DNA from: a virus
Length of the DNA: 21,361 bases
IMG/VR virus record: IMGVR_UViG_3300020578_004289
Span: 1 to 21,361 of that record
Reading direction: 5' to 3' (one strand)
Notes under the pieces: model-generated
What the model was told of the DNA's origin: nothing
The model's database searches: none
The model's input: the letters and a program-made list of their open reading frames with translations, nothing else
Program-made: the position numbers and the translations under genes
In this document: piece after piece, positions 7,349-14,691 of the stretch
How the letters are laid out: each line of letters begins with the position of its first letter
How positions within the stretch are numbered: the stretch's first letter is position 1

Positions 7349-7990
7349 TTATTTGGTTAATAAAACACTTAATTCACTATTGCCTATACAATCATTTCCG
7401 TGATGTAATCCTATTTTTACTCTTTTAATTGATTTAAATCCAATTTTTTTAGATATATTTTCAAATTCATCATAACTAATTAGAAATAAATCCCATTCAT
7501 TAGGAACCCAAGTTTCTTTATCATAATTATGAAACATTAAAAGTTTACCATTATCTTCTAAGGAATCATATATTTTTTTCATAATTAATTCTATATCATT
7601 TAATGAATTCATATACATTAAAACTCCTCCTATGAATACTTTAGTAAATCTTTTTTTAAAGTTTATATCTGGGAGGATACAGTATGTGGATTTAATGTTG
7701 AGTAAATTATTATTTTGAATCCACTCAGTAAAAATATTTAAAGCATATTCATTGGCTTCAAACATTTCTAAATACGAAGGATTACATTCTTGGATAATAT
7801 ATTTTGACTGATCCCCAGTACCTCCTCCTATATCTGCAACTGAATCAGTAGGGGTAATATCCAAATAAAATGTTACATCTTTAGCAATAGAATTATATAC
7901 TTCATCAGGATAAGACCCTCTTCCATGAATTGCTTTATTACTTGATCCAGAATTCCAATATCCGATCCATTTTTCATTTCTCTTTTTCAT
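7349..7990 (-). CDS. Class I SAM-dependent methyltransferase
   Basis: The 213-aa protein has a clear motif I, VADIGGGTGDQS (51-62), in a Rossmann-type methyltransferase fold, then an acidic ribose-binding residue in EMFEANEYAL and KVFIGGVLMYM as motif IV. The first 45 residues (KWIGYWNSGSSNKAIHGRGSYP) are an N-terminal cap common in methyltransferases of polysaccharide clusters. It could methylate a sugar hydroxyl or amine, or a carboxylate. It begins 73 bases beyond the probable original end of the aminotransferase gene and directly after a remnant repeat, so this junction has been rearranged. Substrate unknown. Confidence 0.75.
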   Translation of the reverse strand: MKKRNEKWIGYWNSGSSNKAIHGRGSYPDEVYNSIAKDVTFYLDITPTDSVADIGGGTGDQSKYIIQECNPSYLEMFEANEYALNIFTEWIQNNNLLNIKSTYCILPDINFKKRFTKVFIGGVLMYMNSLNDIELIMKKIYDSLEDNGKLLMFHNYDKETWVPNEWDLFLISYDEFENISKKIGFKSIKRVKIGLHHGNDCIGNSELSVLLTK

Positions 7991-8063
7991 AACTTTTAGT
8001 TTTTAATAGTTTATATTTTAAATTCATTTGTTTTGGTTCATCTGCTATAAATACTAAATCCTA
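7991..8063 (-). pseudogene. Remnant coding fragment between methyltransferase and aminotransferase
   Basis: Below the aminotransferase gene, the minus strand reads DLVFIADEPKQMNLKYKLLK in one frame directly after a TAG at 8061-8063, with no start codon in a suitable place. This closely repeats DEPKQINLKYKLL inside the aminotransferase. The frame runs out in a TGA just inside the methyltransferase gene. It looks like debris from a duplication or from replacement of a related gene's 3' end and is unlikely to be translated on its own. Confidence 0.5.
8003..8043. repeat. 41-bp direct repeat, copy 1 (intergenic)
   Basis: This stretch matches 8199-8239 at 39 of 41 positions in the same orientation, 196 bp apart (mismatches at 8009 and 8025). 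The other copy lies within the aminotransferase coding sequence; this one lies in the gap before the methyltransferase. Translated on the minus strand, both encode DEPKQ-I/M-NLKYKLL. Confidence 0.85.
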
Positions 8064-8085
8064 ATGATTTATCCAATATTTATCT

Positions 8086-9045
8086 CTAGTACATTCTTTC
8101 ATATAAAGGTAAATTAACTATTTTTGGGTGTAATTGTTCTGTGTTAGGTAAAGAACAATCTTTATAATATAGAGTTTTATGGAGTAAAGGATAATGTGTT
8201 AATAATTTATATTTTAAATTTATTTGTTTTGGTTCATCTATTATTAAAGTAGCAAAATAATATGAAGAATTAGGGTCATGTTTTAAAAATCTACCTTGAA
8301 ATTTATCTTGAATAAATTCAAAAGTTTTAATTCGATTTAAAAGATTAACATCATACATTCTAAAACTTTCTAGAGCAATAGTAGCACTTAAATTATTCAT
8401 ATAAAATTTAAATCCTTCTTGAACTATATCATAACTTTCATTAGTTAGTTGACGACCAAAATTTTTATAATTCTTAAAGTACTCAGCTGCTTCTTTTATA
8501 TTTGTTGAAAGCATTCCTCCATCTGGGCTACAGATTGGTTTTGTGGGGTGAAATGAAGTAAATATAAAATCACCTTTTATTGTTGGGTGAGGACAATGAG
8601 CAGCATCAATAACAACTATTTCATCACCTCTTAATTTCCACCCAGGGATATTACTTACACCTCCATACAAAATAGGCATTACTATATTTTGGTTACTATC
8701 AGTTCTTTTTTTTAAATAATCTTCACAGTCAAATAAAAGTTCATCGTTAACATCTACAAATATAATATTATGTCCGAAATGCTTTGCAGCCCAAACAGGA
8801 GAAGAAAAGGTTAATGAAGGAGTATAAACGTTACATTTACCATATTTTTCTTTTAAGTATGCAAAAATCATAAAAGCAGCGGCCGAAGCTGAATTAGTAG
8901 CTATATTGTATTCTTTATTGCTGTAGTGTTTAAAAGCGTTTTCAAATACTTCTACATTTGGCCCAAACCCCATATTCCCAGATTGGATAAGTTGAGAAAT
9001 ATTATTTAGGGCAGTTGAAGAAAAAGTATGTTCTAATGTTTTCAT
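8086..9045 (-). CDS. DegT/DnrJ/EryC1-family PLP sugar aminotransferase, frameshifted C terminus
   Basis: I start this at ATG 9045 (MKTLEHTFSS); a TTG eight codons upstream would overlap the dehydratase. The 319-aa product has the fold-type I aminotransferase motifs of the family: GFGPNVEVFENAF, ATNSASAAAFM, VIDAAHCP (D147, PLP N1 partner) and SFHPTKP with the Schiff-base lysine K169, then DGGMLSTN. It would transaminate the 4-keto sugar made by the adjacent dehydratase, as PseC does. The product ends NLPLYERMY at TAG 8086, but removing one base would read on as ERMTRDKYWINH to TAG 8061. That fits family C termini (LPLYERMT...), so a one-base insertion probably removed about 10 residues. Probably still active, not certain. 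Confidence 0.82.
   Translation of the reverse strand: MKTLEHTFSSTALNNISQLIQSGNMGFGPNVEVFENAFKHYSNKEYNIATNSASAAAFMIFAYLKEKYGKCNVYTPSLTFSSPVWAAKHFGHNIIFVDVNDELLFDCEDYLKKRTDSNQNIVMPILYGGVSNIPGWKLRGDEIVVIDAAHCPHPTIKGDFIFTSFHPTKPICSPDGGMLSTNIKEAAEYFKNYKNFGRQLTNESYDIVQEGFKFYMNNLSATIALESFRMYDVNLLNRIKTFEFIQDKFQGRFLKHDPNSSYYFATLIIDEPKQINLKYKLLTHYPLLHKTLYYKDCSLPNTEQLHPKIVNLPLYERMY
8199..8239. repeat. 41-bp direct repeat, copy 2 (inside aminotransferase gene)
   Basis: This is the coding copy of the 41-bp repeat, identical to 8003-8043 except at two positions. It encodes part of the C-terminal domain of the DegT-family protein. The distance between copies, 196 bp, is one more than a multiple of three. 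Confidence 0.85.
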
Positions 9046-9046
9046 A

Positions 9047-10021
9047 TTAACAAGATAATCCTTTTTCAATTAATTTAATTAATTCTTCAATATCTTCTTT
9101 TACCCACAATAATGAATTAAATTCAGGACCTGTATATTTTTTAAAGTCTTGGAACTTTTTATTTGTATATTGCGGTCTAATTTGAAGTAGATTCATATCA
9201 GTTACTTGGTATGTGAAATCCAATTCTGTTTTAGCTAACATATCTTCATGAAGTTTTTCTCCAGGTCGAAGCCCCATTAATTCAGTTTTAGGTTCCTTAT
9301 TCAACATTTTTCCTAATGCTTTGATACAAGTAGGTAATGTGTATGAATTAATTTGAGGAACAAATACTTCACCTCCAACCGCGTGTTCTAAAGCACCTAA
9401 TACTGTGTCAACAGCATCATCTAAAGTGAATAAAAATCTAGTCATTGCTTCTGAGGTTACTTTTAATGTTTGGTTATCATTAATCATATCAATCCAAAGA
9501 GGAATAAATGATCCGCGAGATGCAATTACATTTCCATATCTAACAGATGCAAATGTAGTTGATGTAGAATGATAATCATAGTTTGTAAAAATACGTTCAG
9601 CAATAAATTTACTTGAACCATACACATTCACAGGTTGGCAAGCTTTATCAGTTGAAACTAAAATACATTTTTCAATATTATTTTCTAAAGCTGCTCTAGC
9701 AACGTTTTCAGAACCATTAATGTTTGTTTTAACACATTCATCTGGGTAGAATTCCATATCGTCTATTCTCTTTAAAGCAGCGGTATGGATAATATAGTCA
9801 GGTTTATAGCGTTTTAGAGTTACATTTAATTTATTAAAATCTCTAATATCTCCTATTACTCTAATTACAGTTGGGTCGTTTCCAAATTCTAACGCTTGTT
9901 TACCTTCATCTCTACTATAAACAATTATAGTACAGTTAAATCGTTTTAAACGTTTAATAAGCGCTTTTCCTAATGAACCGGTACCTCCGGTAATTAATAT
10001 TGTTTTGTTTTTATAAATCAT
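9047..10021 (-). CDS. NDP-sugar 4,6-dehydratase, PseB/FlaA1-like (inverting type)
   Basis: This 324-aa short-chain dehydrogenase begins MIYKNKTILITGGTGSLGKA; TGGTGSLG (11-18) binds NAD(P). AALKRIDDMEFYPDE (81-95), STDKACQP (123-130) and YGSSK (134-138) are the hallmarks of UDP-GlcNAc 4,6-dehydratases of the PseB/FlaA1 group, where the catalytic residues are in STDK and Y-xxx-K. PGEKLHE near the C terminus is also typical. Reaction expected: UDP-GlcNAc to a UDP-4-keto-6-deoxy-AltNAc type sugar, the first step toward pseudaminic acid. The stop lies 1 base before the aminotransferase start, matching the PseB-PseC pairing. Related capsule dehydratases share these motifs, so the exact product is inferred. 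Confidence 0.85.
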   Translation of the reverse strand: MIYKNKTILITGGTGSLGKALIKRLKRFNCTIIVYSRDEGKQALEFGNDPTVIRVIGDIRDFNKLNVTLKRYKPDYIIHTAALKRIDDMEFYPDECVKTNINGSENVARAALENNIEKCILVSTDKACQPVNVYGSSKFIAERIFTNYDYHSTSTTFASVRYGNVIASRGSFIPLWIDMINDNQTLKVTSEAMTRFLFTLDDAVDTVLGALEHAVGGEVFVPQINSYTLPTCIKALGKMLNKEPKTELMGLRPGEKLHEDMLAKTELDFTYQVTDMNLLQIRPQYTNKKFQDFKKYTGPEFNSLLWVKEDIEELIKLIEKGLSC

Positions 10022-10042
10022 GTATTAAATATATTAAAAAAA

Positions 10043-11257
10043 TTACTGTAATGCAAGTTTTTTTAGTTCTTTTACTATTCTTTTTGAAGCATTAAAGTCA
10101 TTAAATTCATCAAAAAGTTTTAATAGTTTATTATTGTTTGGTTTTTCTTGAAGAAGAAAATCTAAATTAAAATCATAATTTAAGGTAGATTTTTTTACAA
10201 TTTCTAAAAAATAATTAATATCTTTTTTAAAATATTCAATTCTATCTAAATTTATAAACTTAATTAATTCATCATGAGTTTTAAATCCATGAACACCCAT
10301 CCAAAATTTAGCAGAATCTTCTACTCCTATTCCGGATTCATTTAAATATTGTTTTAAAGATAAATCTAAATCTAAATATGTAAGGATATTATCAATATTA
10401 ATTATTTTTTTATCTAAAAGTAAAGGTAGATGAATTATTGAACCTACAGGACCTATATGAACATCACATATATTAATTAAAGGATATAAATCTAAATTAT
10501 CATAAATTACTTTAACATTATCATATAAAAATGGAAAAAACTGATGTTTAAAGTTATCATGATAAGGTTCCCCAGGGTATGGTTTAAAAAATATTTCATA
10601 TTTAGAATGGTCAATTTTATCAATTAAATTTTTTAAACAATTAAACATTTCATTTCTAGAAGATGTAATTATACTATAAAATAAAATTTGGGTTTTGTTT
10701 TTATCTATATTATATTTTTTATAACAATATTCTTTATTAACTTTTAACAAGTCATCACATTTTGGATTACCCGTTATTATTGATTTAGAAGTATCAAACC
10801 CAGACTTATTACGTTGAGTTTTAGTAAATTTACTATGTTCAAAATACAGATCAATTTGATTTTGAGGATATTTAGTTCTTGAATGCATTTCAAGAATTGT
10901 TTCTATATTATTGATAAGCATAGTATTAACCTCAACCATTGTTACTTTACAATTCCATTTCGATTTGAATTCATGAATAATAGATTGTTCAGGTTGCCAA
11001 CAATCTCTTTGAATTAAAAGAACATCAGGTATAAAAGGTAAAGAAACATTTAATGAATCACTCCAAATTCCCCCCCAGTTATTTTCGGGTATGTTAGAAT
11101 CATAAACAAATTTATCAAGATTATGAGTTGGGAATTGTAATTGGGTTTCTTGGGAATATAAGAAAAAATAATTAAAGTTAGTATTTTTTAATTCTCTAAC
11201 TATATTAATTACAGAAGCTACTCCTTTACTGTCCGAAGCAAATATTACAACATTCAT
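10043..11257 (-). CDS. GT-B-like protein of the sugar island (glycosyl/glycerophosphotransferase-like)
   Basis: I start this at ATG 11257, which overlaps the preceding stop as ATGA; a further ATG four codons upstream is also in frame. The 404-aa protein looks like a two-domain GT-B fold: an N-terminal half with FLYSQETQLQF and PDVLLIQRDCW, a linker ITGNPKCDDLLK, and a C-terminal half with IFFKPYPGEPYHDN and VHIGPVGSIIHLPLLLDKKII. The last parts resemble the donor-binding region of CDP-glycerol glycerophosphotransferase and UDP-GlcNAc 2-epimerase-like proteins. It could be a transferase, or it could fill the missing PseG/NeuC-type UDP release step. Specific function is not established. Confidence 0.6.
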   Translation of the reverse strand: MNVVIFASDSKGVASVINIVRELKNTNFNYFFLYSQETQLQFPTHNLDKFVYDSNIPENNWGGIWSDSLNVSLPFIPDVLLIQRDCWQPEQSIIHEFKSKWNCKVTMVEVNTMLINNIETILEMHSRTKYPQNQIDLYFEHSKFTKTQRNKSGFDTSKSIITGNPKCDDLLKVNKEYCYKKYNIDKNKTQILFYSIITSSRNEMFNCLKNLIDKIDHSKYEIFFKPYPGEPYHDNFKHQFFPFLYDNVKVIYDNLDLYPLINICDVHIGPVGSIIHLPLLLDKKIINIDNILTYLDLDLSLKQYLNESGIGVEDSAKFWMGVHGFKTHDELIKFINLDRIEYFKKDINYFLEIVKKSTLNYDFNLDFLLQEKPNNNKLLKLFDEFNDFNASKRIVKELKKLALQ

Positions 11258-12000
11258 AATCCAACCCATTTTTTTAATTGTTCATAAATACTATCAGGAT
11301 GATATGTTGCGTTTTTATCTACTCCATGGCTGCTGAATACATCATTCCAAAAATGTATAGCATGTATATTTTCTTGGATTTGAAAATCATTATTTGGAAT
11401 AAGTAGTTTGTTTGCTTCCCACCAATTAATAGACATAAATACTCTATAATCTTTTACATATTGTTGTAAATTATGTTGAGCTATAGTTTTTCTAACTAAA
11501 GAAGGACCTATGTCTCCCCATCTAATACTTGTTTTATCTTCAAACGATTCACAAAAATCAACACAATATTTTATAGCATCACATTCTTTTGGATATTTTT
11601 GAACACCTGAGGTTGCTTCTTGTTCTCCTCTATGGGTGTTTTCAGCTGCAAATACATATGGGGCTTCAAAATCAAATGGTTTAATACAAATAATATCTGT
11701 GTCAACCCAATACCCACCTTCTTTTTCCATCATTTTAAATCTAAAATAATCAGAAAATGCTCCTAATGATCCTGGTCTTCCATTACTACCAGGAGCATAA
11801 AAAATATCTTTTTCGGGGACTATCTTATTGGCATCTTCTAAAATAATCCCTTCAGGCAAATTTTCAATATCATTGTAGACATATAAGTGATAAGGATGTT
11901 CATTTAGTATAAATGACTTAATTGAAAGTATTTCTAAATTAGATAATTTATTACCTACCCATAAACTACCTACTCGTTCTAAATTATTGTTTATTTCCAT
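11254..12000 (-). CDS. GT32-like DXD glycosyltransferase
   Basis: This 248-aa protein has the hallmark of the DXD sugar-transferase family (Gly_transf_sug/OCH1-like): AFSDYFRFKMMEKEGGYWVDTDIICIKPF (described as positions 81-109), with SD at 83-84, the GGYW turn and D100-x-D102 as metal and sugar-nucleotide site. NIHAIHFWN near residues 215-223 matches the conserved His-Trp end of the family. These enzymes use a nucleotide sugar and Mn2+ to extend glycans. The start overlaps the second FkbM gene by 10 bases and the stop overlaps the GT-B-like gene as ATGA. Donor and acceptor unknown. Confidence 0.8.
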   Translation of the reverse strand: MEINNNLERVGSLWVGNKLSNLEILSIKSFILNEHPYHLYVYNDIENLPEGIILEDANKIVPEKDIFYAPGSNGRPGSLGAFSDYFRFKMMEKEGGYWVDTDIICIKPFDFEAPYVFAAENTHRGEQEATSGVQKYPKECDAIKYCVDFCESFEDKTSIRWGDIGPSLVRKTIAQHNLQQYVKDYRVFMSINWWEANKLLIPNNDFQIQENIHAIHFWNDVFSSHGVDKNATYHPDSIYEQLKKWVGL

Positions 12001-12587
12001 TTTTCAAAATTTAGGTGATTTTTAGATGATATAACTTTTAGGATTTCATCTTCTCTTTTTTGCATTTCATTATTATTAGTAAACATAATACTATGAAATT
12101 CTACATAAAGATGTTTGATGTAATCTAAAGTATCATGTTTTATAAAGTCTTCTAAAATATCATATTCTGCCCCCTCTACATCTAATTTAAGTACTATATT
12201 ATCATCTTTTGAAAAATTTTCAATAAATTCACGTAAACTAATACAATCTACTTCTATAGTTATATTAAAATTTTTAGGACCTGTTCCAGCCGTTGGATTC
12301 CAAGTATCTAAAGACATAATAGAACTTCCCATCCCTATTAGACCTTCTCCGGGACGGTTATCTATGTTAAAAGTAACAGTATTGTAATGAGTACTTACAG
12401 CATTATTATAATATTTTATGTCATTTTTAGCAATAAAATTATGATTTAGTTGAGTAAAAAATTGGAGGGTGTAAGGATTTGGTTCAAATGTGTATATATC
12501 CCATTCTGGGGTCATATTAAACATTTGGTAAAATTCTTGGAGTCCTTGACCTAGGTGTGTTCCACAATCTATATAAATATTTTTCAT
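11991..12587 (-). CDS. FkbM-family methyltransferase (second copy)
   Basis: I use ATG 12587, which overlaps the previous gene's stop as ATGA. The 198-aa product has NIYIDCGTHLGQG (SAM-binding motif I, residues 3-15), FEPNPYTL and VLKLDVEGAEYDILEDF, all diagnostic of FkbM methyltransferases. The family O-methylates sugars and other metabolites. It is shorter than its neighbour (198 against 277 aa) and starts directly at motif I, lacking an N-terminal cap. The pair differs clearly in sequence, so recent tandem duplication is unlikely. It probably acts on a sugar hydroxyl in the island's glycan, but that is inference. Confidence 0.8.
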   Translation of the reverse strand: MKNIYIDCGTHLGQGLQEFYQMFNMTPEWDIYTFEPNPYTLQFFTQLNHNFIAKNDIKYYNNAVSTHYNTVTFNIDNRPGEGLIGMGSSIMSLDTWNPTAGTGPKNFNITIEVDCISLREFIENFSKDDNIVLKLDVEGAEYDILEDFIKHDTLDYIKHLYVEFHSIMFTNNNEMQKREDEILKVISSKNHLNFEKWK

Positions 12588-13417
12588 AAATATGTGTTTA
12601 TGCAAATTAAATTATGCCCTGAATTAGGGTTTATGTCTGCTACTGATTTGATTTCTTTTCCTAGGTTATCTAAATCTAAATTATTTATTTCTTCATCATA
12701 TGCTTTATAACCTAATGAATGAATGATATCAAGTAAATCAGTTATTTCATTTGAATTTAAACCATTATATATTTCAGTAATTAAAATCGGTTTATGAGTT
12801 GTGATAGTATTTATAAGGGTTTTTAAAATATCTTTATCATGGCCTTCAGCATCTATTTTAATAAGAGAAATATTTCCAACCTCAACATTATTTTCTTGAA
12901 TAAATTTTTCAAAATTAATAGCCCAAACATCAATTGGAATTTTATGTCCTGTTACTCCTACACCAAATTGAGTACGTGTAGCAAATCCTCCATTGCAAAA
13001 TCCATAATCTGAATAATGAAATGTTAATGGGCCTTCTTCATCTGAGATAGCATAATTAAAGGGGATTATGTTGGGGTTTAATTCAGAATTTTTTTTAAGA
13101 ACTTCAAATGTTGCTGGGTTGGGTTCAAAAGAAATAACTTTATCTGCAAATAATGAGTATGCTACAGACATATTCCCAGCTTGGGCCCCAATATCAATTA
13201 CAGTACTGTTTGGGGTAATGATTTTTGAAAGATTATTAAGAATTTTTTTATTAAATAATGCTTTTATTTCCCAATCTCCTTGCCAAGGATGCATCCATCT
13301 ATGGTAATTAATCTCTTTATCTTCTATTTTTAAATTAATAATTTGAGTAGGATAATGATTATTACTTTGTTTTAATACTTCAAGAACTTGAGTTCGATAA
13401 TCATTTACTTGGTGCAT
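12584..13417 (-). CDS. FkbM-family methyltransferase (first copy, with N-terminal cap)
   Basis: The 277-aa protein starts at ATG 13417. A cap of about 70 residues precedes motif I, VIDIGAQAGNMS, followed by ISFEPNPATFEVL and SLIKIDAEGHDKDIL, the FkbM signature (acidic residue then EGxD/E). The cap may select the acceptor. It overlaps the 54-aa gene by 13 bases at its start and the second FkbM gene by ATGA at its end, so all three are probably translated from one message. The methyl acceptor is unknown; family members methylate polysaccharide sugars. Confidence 0.8.
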   Translation of the reverse strand: MHQVNDYRTQVLEVLKQSNNHYPTQIINLKIEDKEINYHRWMHPWQGDWEIKALFNKKILNNLSKIITPNSTVIDIGAQAGNMSVAYSLFADKVISFEPNPATFEVLKKNSELNPNIIPFNYAISDEEGPLTFHYSDYGFCNGGFATRTQFGVGVTGHKIPIDVWAINFEKFIQENNVEVGNISLIKIDAEGHDKDILKTLINTITTHKPILITEIYNGLNSNEITDLLDIIHSLGYKAYDEEINNLDLDNLGKEIKSVADINPNSGHNLICINTYL

Positions 13418-13569
13418 TTTTTTAAATTTATAAATTCTCTAACAACTTTACCTAAATCAGCATCATTAGAATATTTTTTAACAAACATTTCTATAACTTC
13501 TATTCTTAAAATTTCATGCTTTTCTTTATAATATTCGTTCTCTAAATCAATATAGGTCTCATTTTTCAT
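13405..13569 (-). CDS. Small ORF in glycosyltransferase operon, 54 aa
   Basis: This is a short frame from ATG 13569 to TAA 13405 (MKNETYIDLENEYYKEKHEI...). It is charged and mostly helical, with no motif. The support is positional: its start overlaps the GT2 stop as ATGA and its end overlaps the FkbM start by 13 bases, so it occupies an otherwise empty 150-base gap in the operon. Function unknown. Confidence 0.55.
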   Translation of the reverse strand: MKNETYIDLENEYYKEKHEILRIEVIEMFVKKYSNDADLGKVVREFINLKKCTK

Positions 13570-14189
13570 AATGTGTTATAATAATTATTTTGTTTTTCTT
13601 GACGATCAATTGTTTTTGGATGGTGTAAACACCATTCCTCTTCAGGAGGTAAAGATGATAAAAAATTATGCCCTTGCAATACTTCGTGTACTTTATTTTC
13701 CCATTTAATTTCAGGTTTATTTTTCCAAATACGCCATTGGTAATCTGGGAAGTTAACCCATCCATCATTAGTTACTCTCCATCCCCATTTTGCAATATGT
13801 TCAGGGGTTAATCCATCAACTGTATTAATTCGAGGAACTAATAGCACGTCAACATTTGGGTTGCTGTCTATAACATCTGGTAGATGTTCTAGTAAGGTTT
13901 TAGTAGGGATTTCATCAGCATCAATTTGAAAAATATAATCTCCACTACAAAAACTGGTTAATTTGTTTTTCCAATCAGCAAAATGGTTATTGAATTTATC
14001 TTTATACCAAGCAAACTCACCATTTATAGAATGAGTTCGCAGAAAATTTTCCACTTCGGGGTCACCATTTGCTTCATCATATAAAATCACAATGTTATCT
14101 TGTTGTCGTTTATATTGAAGTAAAAAATTTACTAAACGTTGAATTTCTACAAATTCATTACAAACTGTAATTGCATAACTTATTTTCAT
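13566..14189 (-). CDS. GT2-family glycosyltransferase, short form
   Basis: This 207-aa protein begins MKISYAITVCNEFVEIQRLV, the start of a GT-A family 2 core. FQIDADEIPTKTLL contains D90-A-D92, the metal and nucleotide site. WRIWKNKPEIKWENKVHEVL (residues about 153-172) matches the W-x-K...VHE acceptor-side motif of the SunS-like/GT2 group. It lacks any membrane segment, so it acts in the cytoplasm. It starts 19 bases after the 160-aa gene and is coupled to the 54-aa ORF. Donor and acceptor unknown. Confidence 0.8.
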   Translation of the reverse strand: MKISYAITVCNEFVEIQRLVNFLLQYKRQQDNIVILYDEANGDPEVENFLRTHSINGEFAWYKDKFNNHFADWKNKLTSFCSGDYIFQIDADEIPTKTLLEHLPDVIDSNPNVDVLLVPRINTVDGLTPEHIAKWGWRVTNDGWVNFPDYQWRIWKNKPEIKWENKVHEVLQGHNFLSSLPPEEEWCLHHPKTIDRQEKQNNYYNTL

Positions 14190-14208
14190 AATATTTTAGT
14201 ATATTAAA

Positions 14209-14691
14209 TTATTTTTGAGGTTCCAAATTTGCTTCAAAAACTCCAATATAATCTAAGGCTTCAATATAATCACGTTCATGAAACCTTTTCATATTTGGCA
14301 TATCCATTTTATATTCCATAAATTCTCCTGGTTTACCAGGGATAGGATGTTTTTTTTGGTCTTTTTTAGATAATTTAATTGCTTTAACAGCTGCCCATTG
14401 CCAATTTTGGGCATTATTTCCATTAGCAAATACCATACCTTTTTCTTTAATGTTAATATTGTTTGGAATCCATATTAAATCTGTGTTTGGGTCTTTCCAA
14501 GCTAAATCTTTATATAATTCAGGTAGAATTTCCATTTGTAAATTGTAAAATTCTTCTCCCTCTTTCATTAAACTATTAGACCAAAATCCACAAGATAAAC
14601 TTAGGTAATTTGATATATCTGGGGTGACTTGTGTTTTGTAACATAAATCTCCTCCTGATTTAGGACAATTTATTATTTCTTCGTACTGCAT
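14209..14691 (-). CDS. Unknown protein between glycosyltransferases, 160 aa
   Basis: The product opens MQYEEIINCPKSGGDLCYKT, with two Cys at 9 and 17, followed by TPDISNYLSLSCGFWSNS, which carries a third Cys. The body is rich in Trp and aromatic residues (LAWKDPNTDLIWIPNNI, NNAQNWQWAAVKAI), suggesting a compact globular fold and perhaps nucleic-acid or glycan contact. No catalytic motif is recognised. The start overlaps the GT4 stop as TAATG, so it is probably coupled to that enzyme. I think it is a conserved phage family but cannot name one. Confidence 0.65.
   Translation of the reverse strand: MQYEEIINCPKSGGDLCYKTQVTPDISNYLSLSCGFWSNSLMKEGEEFYNLQMEILPELYKDLAWKDPNTDLIWIPNNINIKEKGMVFANGNNAQNWQWAAVKAIKLSKKDQKKHPIPGKPGEFMEYKMDMPNMKRFHERDYIEALDYIGVFEANLEPQK

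Noticed and set aside
13559-13768. Minus-strand frame of 69 codons overlapping the GT2 gene.
   Set aside because: It lies in another frame inside the GT2 coding sequence, which has clear family motifs.
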